This document shows, in pieces, positions 9,301 through 17,889 of a stretch of 64,000 nucleotides of DNA. A program made the position numbers and the translations under genes. Source of the DNA: MKUN01 sp964481425 (GTDB taxonomy: Bacteria > Bacteroidota > Bacteroidia > Chitinophagales > Chitinophagaceae); the NCBI GenBank assembly GCA_964481425.1, contig CAYZTM010000001.1, forward strand, positions 124,001 through 188,000. Reading direction: 5' to 3'. The notes under the pieces are model-generated. The model was not told where the DNA came from. It did not search any database and saw nothing but the letters and a program-made list of their open reading frames with translations. Numbering within the stretch: the stretch's first letter is position 1; each line of letters opens with the position of its first letter.

Positions 9301-9502
9301 ACAGGGCACGGCTACCGTAGTCGAAGCGTACTTCACCAATTATTACCTTTTGCAGTTCCAGTTCCAGCTGTTTAGCGTTAACGCCGTGTGCGTATACTGT
9401 TTCATGTGTGTTGTCAAAACCCCGGTCCGCATGCTCATGTGCTGCATTTATAGTGCCGGGTTCCTGTGTGTCTTTTTCTGTGTTGCGGTGCATTGTTTTC
9501 AT
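6335..9502 (-). CDS. FAD-linked hydroxy-acid dehydrogenase fused to Fe-S/cysteine-rich domains, membrane-anchored
   Basis: A 1055-residue multidomain oxidoreductase. Residues about 70-280 are an FAD_binding_4 domain (SRGGGTSLAGQ), followed by a FAD-oxidase C domain ending near 570. Next come two ferredoxin-type cysteine clusters: CVGVGKCRRHEGGIMCPSY, then CLSCKGCKSDCP. Two cysteine-rich CCG-type modules follow (LEPSCVAVF, HGHCHHKA, DSGCCGMAGSFGYE). This is the GlcD-GlpC fusion seen in YdiJ-type and D-2-hydroxyglutarate/D-lactate dehydrogenases, which pass electrons to the quinone pool. The last 35 residues hold one hydrophobic helix, suggesting a C-terminal membrane anchor. It is the third gene of an operon, 2 bases after the dehydratase gene. 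The substrate is probably a D-2-hydroxy acid. Confidence 0.92.
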   Translation of the reverse strand: MKTMHRNTEKDTQEPGTINAAHEHADRGFDNTHETVYAHGVNAKQLELELQKVIIGEVRFDYGSRALYATDSSNYRQVPIGIVIPKNEEDIITTIAICRKYKAPVLSRGGGTSLAGQCCNVAVVMDLSKYYNKILDVDLERKLVRVQPGIVLDSVRKPMEDQFGLTFGPDPATHDHCTIGGMLGNNSCGVHSVMAQFRGYGSRTSDNIESLTVLTYDGLKLTLGPTTEEELEQIIKEGGRKGEIYADLKKLRDKYASEIREKFPDIPRRVSGYDLPQLLPEKGFNLAQALVGSEGTCVTILDATLRLIPVPKARSLVVLGYPDVYEAANHVMQILKFEPIGLEGIDDILIEYMKKKGLNMDDLSLLPEGKGWLLVEFGADTKEASDKMAREMMEVLKKEEDAPNMNLFDDPAQEQKLWEVRESGLGATAFVPGEAVSFPGWEDSAVAPQNVGKYLKDLRKLFDKYDYKPSVYGHFGQGCIHCRVQFDLFTKEGLENYKAFTEEAAHLVVRYGGSLSGEHGDGQSRADLLGIMYGEKLVQAFREFKEIWDPEYKMNPGKVVDAYGQLSNLRIDNNYAPPTLPTYFSFGNEKSDFAHATLHCVGVGKCRRHEGGIMCPSYMVTREEEHSTRGRAHMLFEMLQGDVVKDGWKDKKVKDSLDLCLSCKGCKSDCPVNVDMATYKAEFLAHYYKGRLKPASAYAFGWIYWWSRIASLMPGIANFVMQAPIISDVVKAVAGIAPQRKLPRFASRTFRSWFKDRKNWLLSGERPQVILWTDTFNNNFKPETLVAGLEVLEAAGFEVLIPKHELCCGRPLYDYGMLNTAKRMLRDIMHSLRKEIHAGIPIVGLEPSCVAVFRDELTGLFPDSEEAKRLKQQTYTLAEFLEKHAPDFKVPKIKHKAIMHGHCHHKAIMKIESEKKLFYKTGLQYRLLDSGCCGMAGSFGYEKGQRYHVSVNAGERVLLPEVRKAEKDVLIIADGFSCREQIEQQTDREGLHTAQVLHMAINGMNNNTNGDIDKQYLQKMKLRPGKAAVLSSVLTGVTIGILGACALLAAKGKKE

Positions 9503-9504
9503 CT

Positions 9505-10629
9505 CTATAGTACTTTGTATTGTTCTGCGTCTTTGTATTTGAATTCAAAGCCTATGCCGGGGCGACCGAGGTCCGGGGACAGCGTTCCCTGTTTGGGCTG
9601 TGCTATCCCTTCAAAGAGCATTTGCTCTATACGCACATGGTCGCGAAAGTATTCGGCTATATAGAAGGAGGGCAGGGAAAGCGCTGCATGTAAATGAAGT
9701 GAGGGGGCGCAATGCGAAGAAAAGGGCAGTTGGTATGCTTCGCAAAGTTGCCCCACTTTTAGAAAGTTACTGATGCCCCCGCATCGGGTAGCATCGGCCT
9801 GCAATATATCTACGGCCCCGGCACCAAGCATGGCTTTGAAGTAGGGTAAGTTATATCCATATTCCCCGGCAGCTATCTTGAAGGAAAAAGGAGCCCGTGA
9901 GCGAATGAGATGTAAGCCTGCCAGGTCGCTAGATGGCACCGGCTCTTCGAACCAGGTTACGTCATAGTTGGCAAATTCGCCGGCCATCAGCAATGCTTGC
10001 TTTGCGGTGTAGGCGCCATTCGCATCTACAAACAGGCCTGTGTCTTTGCCAATTGCCGAACGCGCTGTTTTTACACGATCCGTATCCCTTGACGGTTCAC
10101 GGCCAATCTTCATTTTTACATGAAGGATACCTTCTGAAACCCAATTCGAAAATTCATCTTCAAGTTCTTCGTCGCTGTAGGAAGTAAAGCCTCCGCTACC
10201 GTATAGCAGCATTTGTTCTTTAGCCTGCCCTAAAAGGGTACAAAGTGGCAGATGCAAAAGCTTTGCCTTAAGGTCCCAGAGTGCGTTATCTATAGCCGAC
10301 ACTCCCATCATAGCGATACCGGTTTGGCCATTATTTCTTATTTGATGGATAAGGTGGTCCGTAATGCCGGGTATGTTCATGGCATTGCGGTTGATGATCA
10401 TCGCTTTTAAGCTCTTCTCTATTAGGTAAGCGGTTGAAACATCAGCATAGGAGTAGCCTATACCTGTGCGATCTCCGGCATCTATGCTCACTAACACTAA
10501 AGTGGTGCTGTCCCATTCCAGTGTGCCGTCCGATTCAGGTTTGTGCGTCGGTATCGTATAGGCGTTTACGCTTACATTCTTTATAGGAATGTTTGCAGGT
10601 ATATCCGTGCCAGGGTTCAGGTCGCTCAT
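9505..10629 (-). CDS. Mandelate racemase/muconate lactonizing enzyme-family dehydratase
   Basis: A 374-residue enolase-superfamily protein. The catalytic set is visible: K172-x-K174 (VKMKIG), metal ligands D202 (VDANGAY), E228/E229 (FEEP) and E256 (AAGEYG), then D279 (QADATRCGG) and H306 (SSHCAP). The KxK lysine with a downstream Asp/His pair is the mandelate-racemase-type arrangement common in sugar-acid dehydratases. These form a 2-keto-3-deoxy acid from an aldonic or similar acid. It overlaps the ThDP-enzyme gene by 4 bases and precedes the FAD oxidoreductase by 2 bases, so the three are translationally linked. The exact sugar acid cannot be read from sequence. Confidence 0.9.
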   Translation of the reverse strand: MSDLNPGTDIPANIPIKNVSVNAYTIPTHKPESDGTLEWDSTTLVLVSIDAGDRTGIGYSYADVSTAYLIEKSLKAMIINRNAMNIPGITDHLIHQIRNNGQTGIAMMGVSAIDNALWDLKAKLLHLPLCTLLGQAKEQMLLYGSGGFTSYSDEELEDEFSNWVSEGILHVKMKIGREPSRDTDRVKTARSAIGKDTGLFVDANGAYTAKQALLMAGEFANYDVTWFEEPVPSSDLAGLHLIRSRAPFSFKIAAGEYGYNLPYFKAMLGAGAVDILQADATRCGGISNFLKVGQLCEAYQLPFSSHCAPSLHLHAALSLPSFYIAEYFRDHVRIEQMLFEGIAQPKQGTLSPDLGRPGIGFEFKYKDAEQYKVL

Positions 10630-12413
10630 TTGTATTCGGGGAAATATTCAGACATCACATCCTTATAGGTGGCTTTTATGATATCCCATGCATCTGTGTC
10701 TCCCCCGGCCATTGATGACATAAAGCTTTTTGCTTGTTTCAGGCTGATATGCGGAGGCATCATGGGTACACTTGGGTCTGTTACCACATCCAGTACAAAA
10801 GGCTTATTCGCATTCATTGCCGAATCGAGAGCACTTTCAATATCACCCGGCTGTTCCACCCTTATGCCATCGAGTCCCAGCATTCGTGCATAGTCGGCAT
10901 ACCTGAAATCAGGTACATCCTGCGACGCTTCAAATTTCGGATAGCCCCCCATCACGCGTTGTTCCCAGCTTACCATGTTCAGGTCGTGGTTATTGAGCAC
11001 TACGATGAGCAAACGTGGGTCGGCCCATTTTTTCCAGTATTTGGAAATGGTGATCATTTCGTTGATGCCCAGCATCTGGAAAGCGCCATCGCCAATAAGA
11101 CCGATGGCCATTCTTTCCGGGTAAGCAAATTTTGCAGCCACGGTGTAGGGAACTCCGGGGCACATAGTGGCCAGGTTGCCGGAAAGGGTAGCTTTCATGC
11201 CTTTGCGGATCTTCAGGTCGCGGGCAAACCATGCCGCAGTGGAACCGGAGTCGGCAGATATGATGCAGTTGTCCGGTAAGCGTTTGGATAGTTCCCAATA
11301 TAAGTGTTGCGGGTTTATTGGGTTGGCGCCTTTATGTGCCCTTGTTTCCAGTACACGCCACCAGGTCTTTACTTCCTGCACTATGCGCTCCTGCCAGTCT
11401 CGGTCTTCTTTTCTTTTAAGAAGCGGTATCAGTGCCTGCAGGGTATCTTTGCTATCTCCTTCGAGGTGTACATTCATCGGGTAACGGATACCGAGCATTT
11501 TGCCGTCAATATCTATTTGCACAGCCTTTGCCTGTCCTTCCTTCGGAAGGAATTCTGAGTAAGGGAATCCCGAGCCTACCATCAGCAGGGTATCACATTC
11601 CGACATCAGGTCCCAGCTTGGCTTGGTGCCCAATAGGCCTATTGCTCCGGTTACGTATGGAATATCGTCGGGTACTACAGCCTTTCCCAGCAGGGCCTTC
11701 GCTACACCGGCACCTAATAACTCTGCCACCTGCAATATCTCATCGCCGGCGTGTAGCGCTCCTGCACCTGCCAGGATAGCGACCTTACTGCCATCATTGA
11801 GTATATCTGCAGCTTTCTTAAGGTCCTGCTCAAAAGGGATAATGCGGGGCCGCGTGTATCCAACACTGGAGTGCACTGTGCCATGCATGCGTTCAGGAGC
11901 TATATAATCCAGTTCCTGCACGTCGTTGGGTATGATGATGCAGGTAACGGTTTTTCGGGCTTGTGCTATACGGAATGCACGATCTACAAGATGGCGTAAC
12001 TGCTCCGGCGTTGTGCACATATGTACGTACTCCCCGGCCACGTCTTTATAAAGTGATATCAGGTCAACCTCCTGTTGGTAATGGCCGCCTAAAGCAGCCC
12101 TGGCCTGCTGACCCACGATAGCGACCACCGGCTGATGATCAAGTTTAGCATCATAAAGACCGTTTAGTAGGTGCACTGCACCTGGCCCTGAAGTGGCGAG
12201 GCATACTCCCGTTTCTCCGGTGAATTTGGCATGAGCGCAAGCCATAAAAGCGGCAGCTTCCTCGTGCCTTGTCTGGATGAATTCTATCTTTCCTTCGGCT
12301 TTTTCCAATGCGCCGGTTATGCCGTTGATGCCATCTCCCGGATAGCCATATATGCGATTAACGCCCCATTTATGGAGACGTTCCAGCAGGAAATCACTAA
12401 CTGTTTGACTCAT
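10626..12413 (-). CDS. Thiamine-diphosphate-dependent enzyme, pyruvate oxidase/acetolactate synthase-like
   Basis: A 595-residue member of the ThDP enzyme family with PYR, central and PP domains. The N-terminal activation glutamate is E51 in TRHEEAA, after GYPGDGING. The PP-domain ThDP/Mg motif starts at GDGAFQM and ends VVLNNHDLN. Closest architecture is the PoxB-like 'thiamine pyrophosphate-requiring' group, which oxidises or decarboxylates pyruvate or related 2-oxo acids. It is the first gene of the three-gene operon, and its start at 12413 faces the divergent signalling cassette. In the pathway it could handle the 2-oxo acid made downstream of the dehydratase; that is inference. Lack of the C-terminal lipid-binding extension of E. 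coli PoxB has not been checked by alignment. Confidence 0.9.
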   Translation of the reverse strand: MSQTVSDFLLERLHKWGVNRIYGYPGDGINGITGALEKAEGKIEFIQTRHEEAAAFMACAHAKFTGETGVCLATSGPGAVHLLNGLYDAKLDHQPVVAIVGQQARAALGGHYQQEVDLISLYKDVAGEYVHMCTTPEQLRHLVDRAFRIAQARKTVTCIIIPNDVQELDYIAPERMHGTVHSSVGYTRPRIIPFEQDLKKAADILNDGSKVAILAGAGALHAGDEILQVAELLGAGVAKALLGKAVVPDDIPYVTGAIGLLGTKPSWDLMSECDTLLMVGSGFPYSEFLPKEGQAKAVQIDIDGKMLGIRYPMNVHLEGDSKDTLQALIPLLKRKEDRDWQERIVQEVKTWWRVLETRAHKGANPINPQHLYWELSKRLPDNCIISADSGSTAAWFARDLKIRKGMKATLSGNLATMCPGVPYTVAAKFAYPERMAIGLIGDGAFQMLGINEMITISKYWKKWADPRLLIVVLNNHDLNMVSWEQRVMGGYPKFEASQDVPDFRYADYARMLGLDGIRVEQPGDIESALDSAMNANKPFVLDVVTDPSVPMMPPHISLKQAKSFMSSMAGGDTDAWDIIKATYKDVMSEYFPEYK

Positions 12414-12637
12414 ATGATGTACCGATTTTTATTTGATCTTTCTACCGAATGGGCATAATATCATGCCACGGATTAATAACCGGGCTTGCTCCAAAATAAT
12501 ATGTACACGCGCCTGAGCAATAATGAGATAGACTTGGCATGATTTTTTTGTAGTGTCATAGTTGCATTCTGTAGGAGGAAAAGTGTGCAATTATTTGGCC
12601 AAACACTATATATTGACATAAATCATTGATCTGATAC

Positions 12638-14218
12638 ATGATCCTTATTGTAGACGATAAGCCTGAAAACATCTTTTCATTGAGGCGGACACTTGAACTG
12701 AACGGTTTCGAAGTGGATTCGGCAAACTCGGGTGAAGAAGCGCTTAAGAAGGTCTTAAAAAATATTTATTCCTTAATAATACTGGACGTCCAAATGCCGG
12801 GGATGGATGGATTCGAAGTGGCTGAGACACTATCCGGTTACAGCAAGGCAAAGGATATCCCCATTATTTTCTTATCTGCTGTTAACACCGATAAAAAATT
12901 CATAGCTAAAGGGTATACTGCCGGTGGAGTGGATTATGTGACCAAACCCGTTGACCCTGACATCTTCATGCTGAAAGTAAAAACCCTGAACCGGCTATAT
13001 GAGCAAAATAGGCAACTGAACGAGATGCGGCTCTCCCTGCTGGAAGAAGTGGAAATAAGAAAACTGGCGGAGCAACAACTGAATCATATGTTGAAGGAAC
13101 TAAGGTCAGTTTTGGAATCGTTACCACAAGTTTCTTTTACTCTTTCTGCCAAAGGGACACTGGAATATGTGAACCAGCAATGGTATCTGTATTCGAATGA
13201 TGCCCATGAGTTCCCAAAATTTCATCCGCAGGATAAAGCCGTCCGGGAAAAAATGCAGGAAGCTATCAACGATGGCCGGGCTTTTGCAACTGAGGTGCGC
13301 ATGAAGAGTCTTGTGAATAGCACCTATCGCTACCATCTTTTAAAGGTCATTCCTGTTAAAGAAAGCAACAGCGTTTTAAGATGGGTGGGCACTTTCACAG
13401 ATATTAATGAGCAAAAGATGGCCAACGAGGCATTGGAAGCAAAAGTGGCACTGAGGACCCTGGAATTAATGAACAATAACAGGAAGCTGGAGAACAGTAA
13501 CCACGAGTTGCAACAGTTTGCTTCAGTGGCCTCGCACGATTTAAAAGAACCGCTCAGGAAGATACAGATATTCAGCTCTATTATTCGTGATCGTTATATA
13601 AAAGATTCTGCGGAGGCGGTAGGCAGTATCAATAAGGTCATTGATGCTTCTGCCAGGATGAGCGGCCTGATCAATGACCTGCTCGATTATTCCAGGTTAT
13701 CGGTTGAAGCCTTATTCCAGCAATTGGACCTGAACCAATTATTGGCTGATATCCAGACGGATATGGAAATAGCGATAAAGGATAAAAATGCGCTTATTAT
13801 TATCGATCAGTTACCTTCCATTGAGGGGATACCCGGCCAGATCAGGCAGGTGTTCCAAAATCTTATAAGTAATTCCCTGAAATTCTCGAAGGAGGGCGTG
13901 ACACCTGTCATTACGATAAAAGCGGAAAAGATCAATGATCCCAAAGACGTTGCAGAGGCAGGACAGTACTGCCGGATACTATTTGCTGATAACGGGATAG
14001 GTTTTGATGAAAAGTATTCGGACAGGATATTTACCATATTCCAACGGCTACATTCCAGGGAAGCTTACGATGGTACCGGGATCGGGCTTGCTATCGTAAA
14101 GAAAATAATTGATAAACATAAAGGCCAGGTATCGGCATATAGCAAGGAGGGGGAAGGAGCAACGTTCATTATCACATTGCCGGTTCATCATGCAGGTATA
14201 AGCAATAATAATTTTTAA
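12638..14218 (+). CDS. Receiver-PAS-histidine kinase (soluble hybrid sensor)
   Basis: A 526-residue cytoplasmic signalling protein without membrane segments. An N-terminal receiver domain (1-120) has the acid pair DD near residue 6, phospho-acceptor D50 (ILDVQMPG) and the conserved lysine in VTKPVD. A PAS-like domain spans about 150-260 (VLESLPQVSFTLSAKG ... FTDINEQ). HisKA follows with H300 (VASHDLKEPL). The HATPase_c domain has N-box NLISNSLKF, G1 DNGIGFD and G2 GTGIGLAIVKKI. It is the first gene of a same-strand block with a second kinase 16 bases on. The N-terminal receiver suggests it acts inside a phosphorelay, perhaps receiving phosphate from the neighbouring kinase. Confidence 0.93.
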   Translation: MILIVDDKPENIFSLRRTLELNGFEVDSANSGEEALKKVLKNIYSLIILDVQMPGMDGFEVAETLSGYSKAKDIPIIFLSAVNTDKKFIAKGYTAGGVDYVTKPVDPDIFMLKVKTLNRLYEQNRQLNEMRLSLLEEVEIRKLAEQQLNHMLKELRSVLESLPQVSFTLSAKGTLEYVNQQWYLYSNDAHEFPKFHPQDKAVREKMQEAINDGRAFATEVRMKSLVNSTYRYHLLKVIPVKESNSVLRWVGTFTDINEQKMANEALEAKVALRTLELMNNNRKLENSNHELQQFASVASHDLKEPLRKIQIFSSIIRDRYIKDSAEAVGSINKVIDASARMSGLINDLLDYSRLSVEALFQQLDLNQLLADIQTDMEIAIKDKNALIIIDQLPSIEGIPGQIRQVFQNLISNSLKFSKEGVTPVITIKAEKINDPKDVAEAGQYCRILFADNGIGFDEKYSDRIFTIFQRLHSREAYDGTGIGLAIVKKIIDKHKGQVSAYSKEGEGATFIITLPVHHAGISNNNF

Positions 14219-14234
14219 GCGCCAGATCTATTTT

Positions 14235-17200
14235 ATGAGCAATCAACGTAACTCAGCACCATCTATTATAAAACAATTACAGGTAGTATTTGCCATATCC
14301 TTATCCATTCTTTTGGTCGCGTCTTTCGCGTCGTTTCTCAGCAATCGGAATTTGATAGAGTCGTCGCAACTGGTTAATCATACCAATGAGGTGATCGTGA
14401 ATGCGGAAAGTCTTATTTCTGAAGTGAAAGATGCCGAGACAGGTCAGCGGGGATATATTCTCACCAATGACCCGGCATTCCTGCAACCCTACAACAGTTC
14501 CTATGAGCAGGCCAATAAAGTATTGAACCATCTTAAGGAGCTGACGATGGACAATCCGGTACAACAGAAAAACCTCGCAAAGGCTAAGGAACTGATCGAT
14601 CATAGATATGCTCAATTTGAGCAGGTACTTAATTCCGTTAATAATGCTTCAGTGGCCGATAGGATCGCCTCCCTGCGGCAGGAACATGAAGCCATGAACG
14701 AAGGACGGAGAACCATGAGAAGCCTGAGGGAAGTTGTAGAGGACGTGAAAAATGAAGAGAACCGGCTGCTGAAAATGCGGATGCAGCAACAGGAGACTTA
14801 TATAAAATATACACCTGTTCTGCTGCTGGTGGCCTTAGTAGTTTCTTTACTTATTTCGGTCGTTGCCTATATGCGTATCAAATCAGACCTCGATGAGCGG
14901 GCCCGGAAACAAAAAGAAGATGAACATAATCTCCTGGAGACGAAGAGGCGTATATCATTGATCGAGGATATGACACAAAAGGTGGCTTCAGGAGACATGG
15001 GTGCAAGAAGCCGGGATGATATTGATGACGAACTGGGCAGAATATCGGTAGCGCTCAATAATATGGCCGATAAGCTTGAGCAGAATTTTGCCGAAATGGA
15101 AGAGCATAGTTGGCTGCAGGCCGGATCTATTGAGATCGGCAATTCTGTACGCGGTGAGCGCTTTGTTAAAAGTGTGGCCCATAAAGTGCTTTCAGCTATG
15201 GCGGCTTACCTGGGTGCGGATGTGGGCACCTTATATGTTGTCAGCAAAGATGGGTCTTTCAATTTGCAGGGAGGCTATGCGGTGGAAGGTGTGAAAGACA
15301 ATATACCTGCCGGTGAGGGTCTTATTGGCCAGGCTGCGCTCAGGCAACAGTTGATGGTAGTTGAAGATCTGCCCCCGGATTATCTCGATGTCAGTTCCTC
15401 GCTGGGGCGATCCGCGCCCGTTTATCTTTTGTTATTGCCACTTATTTACAATGGTGATACAATAGGCATCATTGAATTAGGAAAGCGTGAACGGCCATTG
15501 CCGAGGGAATTAGAGTTCCTGGAAAATAATGTGAACGCAATATCCATAAGTCTGAATACAGCTATTAACTATGAAAAGATACAGGACTTGTTGGAAGAAA
15601 CCCAGGCACAATCAGAAGAATTACAGGCACAGCATAACGAGCTGGAAAACATAAATGCAGAGCTTGAAGCCCAGACGGAAAAACTACAAGCTTCTGAAGA
15701 GGAGCTTAAAGTACAACAAGAGGAATTGTTACAGGCCAATACAGAACTTGAGGAGCGTTCGCGTTTGCTGGAGGAAAAGAACCAGGAAATACTGGAAAAG
15801 AATGCTGAGGTGCAACGGAAAGCAGAAGAATTGGAACTAAGCACCCGGTATAAGTCTGAATTCTTAGCGAATATGTCGCATGAATTGAGGACTCCGCTTA
15901 ATTCTATTTTATTGCTGGGGCGGCTATTGGCTGAAAATAATGATAACAATCTAAGCAATGACCAGGTGGAATATGCAAAGGTTATCCTTAGCTCGGGTAA
16001 TGGTTTGCTGGCCCTGATAGATGAAATACTGGACCTGTCGAAGATAGAGGCCGGTAAGATGCTGTTGGAATATGAGATAGTATCAACTGATGAGATATTG
16101 AACGATATGCGTGGCCTGTTCGATCCGGTAGCAAAAGATAAGAGTATTGATCTCAATATTACTAAAGGAGCTGATGTGCCTGCCACTATAGAATCTGATA
16201 AACAGCGCCTGGAACAGGTGTTGAAGAACCTTTTGTCGAACGCACTAAAATTCACACAGCAGGGATCGGTTACATTAAATATTGGAACCAGGTCGGGCGA
16301 CAGGCTTGCATTTTCTGTTAAAGATACCGGTATTGGCATCCCCACAGATAAGCAACACCATATTTTTGAGGCATTCCAACAAGCAGATGGATCTACAAGG
16401 AGAAAGTATGGAGGCACCGGGCTGGGTTTGTCTATAAGCAAGGAGCTTGCACGCTTGCTGGGTGGAGATATCGAATTGGAAAGTACCCCCGGTTCAGGTA
16501 GTTGTTTTACCGTGGTCATACCCGTTTCTCGCGCTGCGAGTGCGAGGACAGATATGGAAAGCTATGACATGGGTGTCATGGAAGTAAACATGGAAAATAC
16601 TTCCCGTTCTGAGCAGCCGAAGAAAAGGTCGGAATTTATATCAGATACCATCCCGGATGATATACCTGATGACAGAACAGAGATAAGGGGCGAAGATAAG
16701 TCGATACTGATCGTAGAAGACGATGTCAATTTCGCAAGGTCGCTTTTGGATCTTACAAGGCAGAGAGGCTATAAAGGTATTGTGACCGTCCGGGGCGATG
16801 AAGTGCTTGGTCTTGCGAAGCAGTACTTGCCCTCAGGCATCCTGCTCGATATACAGCTGCCTGTTAAAAGCGGCTGGGAAGTGATGGAAGAGCTAAAAAA
16901 GGAAAGTTCGGTCAGGCATATACCTGTGCATATGATGTCGGCGCACCATGTAAAGAATGAAAGCCTTATCAGGGGAGCGGTCGATTTTATGAACAAGCCG
17001 GTAGCCTTTGAAAAAATGCAGGAAATATTCTCCAGGATAGAAGAGGTGTCGAACAAGAAAACTAAAAAGGTATTGATCATAGAGGAGAATAGTAAGCATG
17101 CACAGGCATTGTCTTATTTCTTGTCCAGCCACAATGTAAATTCAGAGATCAAAAATAATATTTCGGACACGGTAGATGCGATAAAGCAGAATGTGGATTG

Positions 17201-17873
17201 TGTGATCCTCGATATGCAGGTGCCGGGTCAGAGCGCCTATGATACGCTTGAGAATATCAAGAAAACTAATGACCTCGAGAACCTGCCGGTTATCGTATTT
17301 ACCGGTAAGAGTTTGTCTATGGCAGAGGAGCAGCGCATTAAGTATTATGCCGATTCGATCGTGGTGAAAACGGCACATTCGTACCAGCGGGTGCTCGATG
17401 AGGTGTCGTTATTCCTTCACCTCGTAGAAGAAAGCAAGGCGAAAGCCGCAAACGGGAGTGCTGCCAAAAAGCTTGGTGCACTTAAAGACGTGCTGAACGG
17501 CAAAACGGTGCTGGTAGTGGATGATGATGTGCGGAACATATTTTCGCTGACCAAGGCACTGGAGAAATATGATATGCAGATAGTTACGGCTATAGATGGA
17601 AAAGAGGCCCTGAATATGCTGCACGATAACCGGAAAGTAGACATCGTATTGCTTGACATGATGATGCCCGAGATGGATGGTTATGAAACCGCTGCGGAAA
17701 TAAGAAAGAACCGTGCATGGAAAGACCTGCCTGTGATAGCCGTTACCGCCAAAGCTATGATGGGTGATAGGGAAAGATGCATCAATGCAGGTGCGTCCGA
17801 TTATATTACCAAGCCGGTTGATATAGACCAGCTGTTATCTTTATTAAGGGTGTGGTTATACAATAAAGCCTGA
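14235..17873 (+). CDS. CHASE3-HAMP-GAF hybrid histidine kinase with three receiver domains
   Basis: A 1212-residue membrane sensor. A transmembrane helix at about 15-34 and another at 195-212 flank a CHASE3 domain (DAETGQRGYILT, YNSSYEQA). HAMP runs about 215-290, GAF about 305-445, and a long Gln/Glu-rich coiled coil 450-540. HisKA has H549 (ANMSHELRTPLNS) and HATPase has DTGIGIP and GTGLGLSISKEL. Three receivers follow (about 825-935, 950-1065, 1080-1210). Receivers 1 and 3 carry the usual acid pairs (VEDD, VDDD). Receiver 2 has IEEN at that place, so its Mg2+ site is altered although its acceptor Asp (ILDMQVPG) remains. It lies between the soluble kinase and a free receiver. It probably integrates an extracytoplasmic signal with CheB/CheR-type output. 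Confidence 0.94.
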   Translation: MSNQRNSAPSIIKQLQVVFAISLSILLVASFASFLSNRNLIESSQLVNHTNEVIVNAESLISEVKDAETGQRGYILTNDPAFLQPYNSSYEQANKVLNHLKELTMDNPVQQKNLAKAKELIDHRYAQFEQVLNSVNNASVADRIASLRQEHEAMNEGRRTMRSLREVVEDVKNEENRLLKMRMQQQETYIKYTPVLLLVALVVSLLISVVAYMRIKSDLDERARKQKEDEHNLLETKRRISLIEDMTQKVASGDMGARSRDDIDDELGRISVALNNMADKLEQNFAEMEEHSWLQAGSIEIGNSVRGERFVKSVAHKVLSAMAAYLGADVGTLYVVSKDGSFNLQGGYAVEGVKDNIPAGEGLIGQAALRQQLMVVEDLPPDYLDVSSSLGRSAPVYLLLLPLIYNGDTIGIIELGKRERPLPRELEFLENNVNAISISLNTAINYEKIQDLLEETQAQSEELQAQHNELENINAELEAQTEKLQASEEELKVQQEELLQANTELEERSRLLEEKNQEILEKNAEVQRKAEELELSTRYKSEFLANMSHELRTPLNSILLLGRLLAENNDNNLSNDQVEYAKVILSSGNGLLALIDEILDLSKIEAGKMLLEYEIVSTDEILNDMRGLFDPVAKDKSIDLNITKGADVPATIESDKQRLEQVLKNLLSNALKFTQQGSVTLNIGTRSGDRLAFSVKDTGIGIPTDKQHHIFEAFQQADGSTRRKYGGTGLGLSISKELARLLGGDIELESTPGSGSCFTVVIPVSRAASARTDMESYDMGVMEVNMENTSRSEQPKKRSEFISDTIPDDIPDDRTEIRGEDKSILIVEDDVNFARSLLDLTRQRGYKGIVTVRGDEVLGLAKQYLPSGILLDIQLPVKSGWEVMEELKKESSVRHIPVHMMSAHHVKNESLIRGAVDFMNKPVAFEKMQEIFSRIEEVSNKKTKKVLIIEENSKHAQALSYFLSSHNVNSEIKNNISDTVDAIKQNVDCVILDMQVPGQSAYDTLENIKKTNDLENLPVIVFTGKSLSMAEEQRIKYYADSIVVKTAHSYQRVLDEVSLFLHLVEESKAKAANGSAAKKLGALKDVLNGKTVLVVDDDVRNIFSLTKALEKYDMQIVTAIDGKEALNMLHDNRKVDIVLLDMMMPEMDGYETAAEIRKNRAWKDLPVIAVTAKAMMGDRERCINAGASDYITKPVDIDQLLSLLRVWLYNKA

Positions 17874-17889
17874 TACTTCATTAGAGCAA

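Noticed and set aside
15569..16519. 316-codon minus-strand frame inside the hybrid kinase gene
   Set aside because: Ser/Leu-rich antisense shadow of the coiled-coil and kinase coding sequence.
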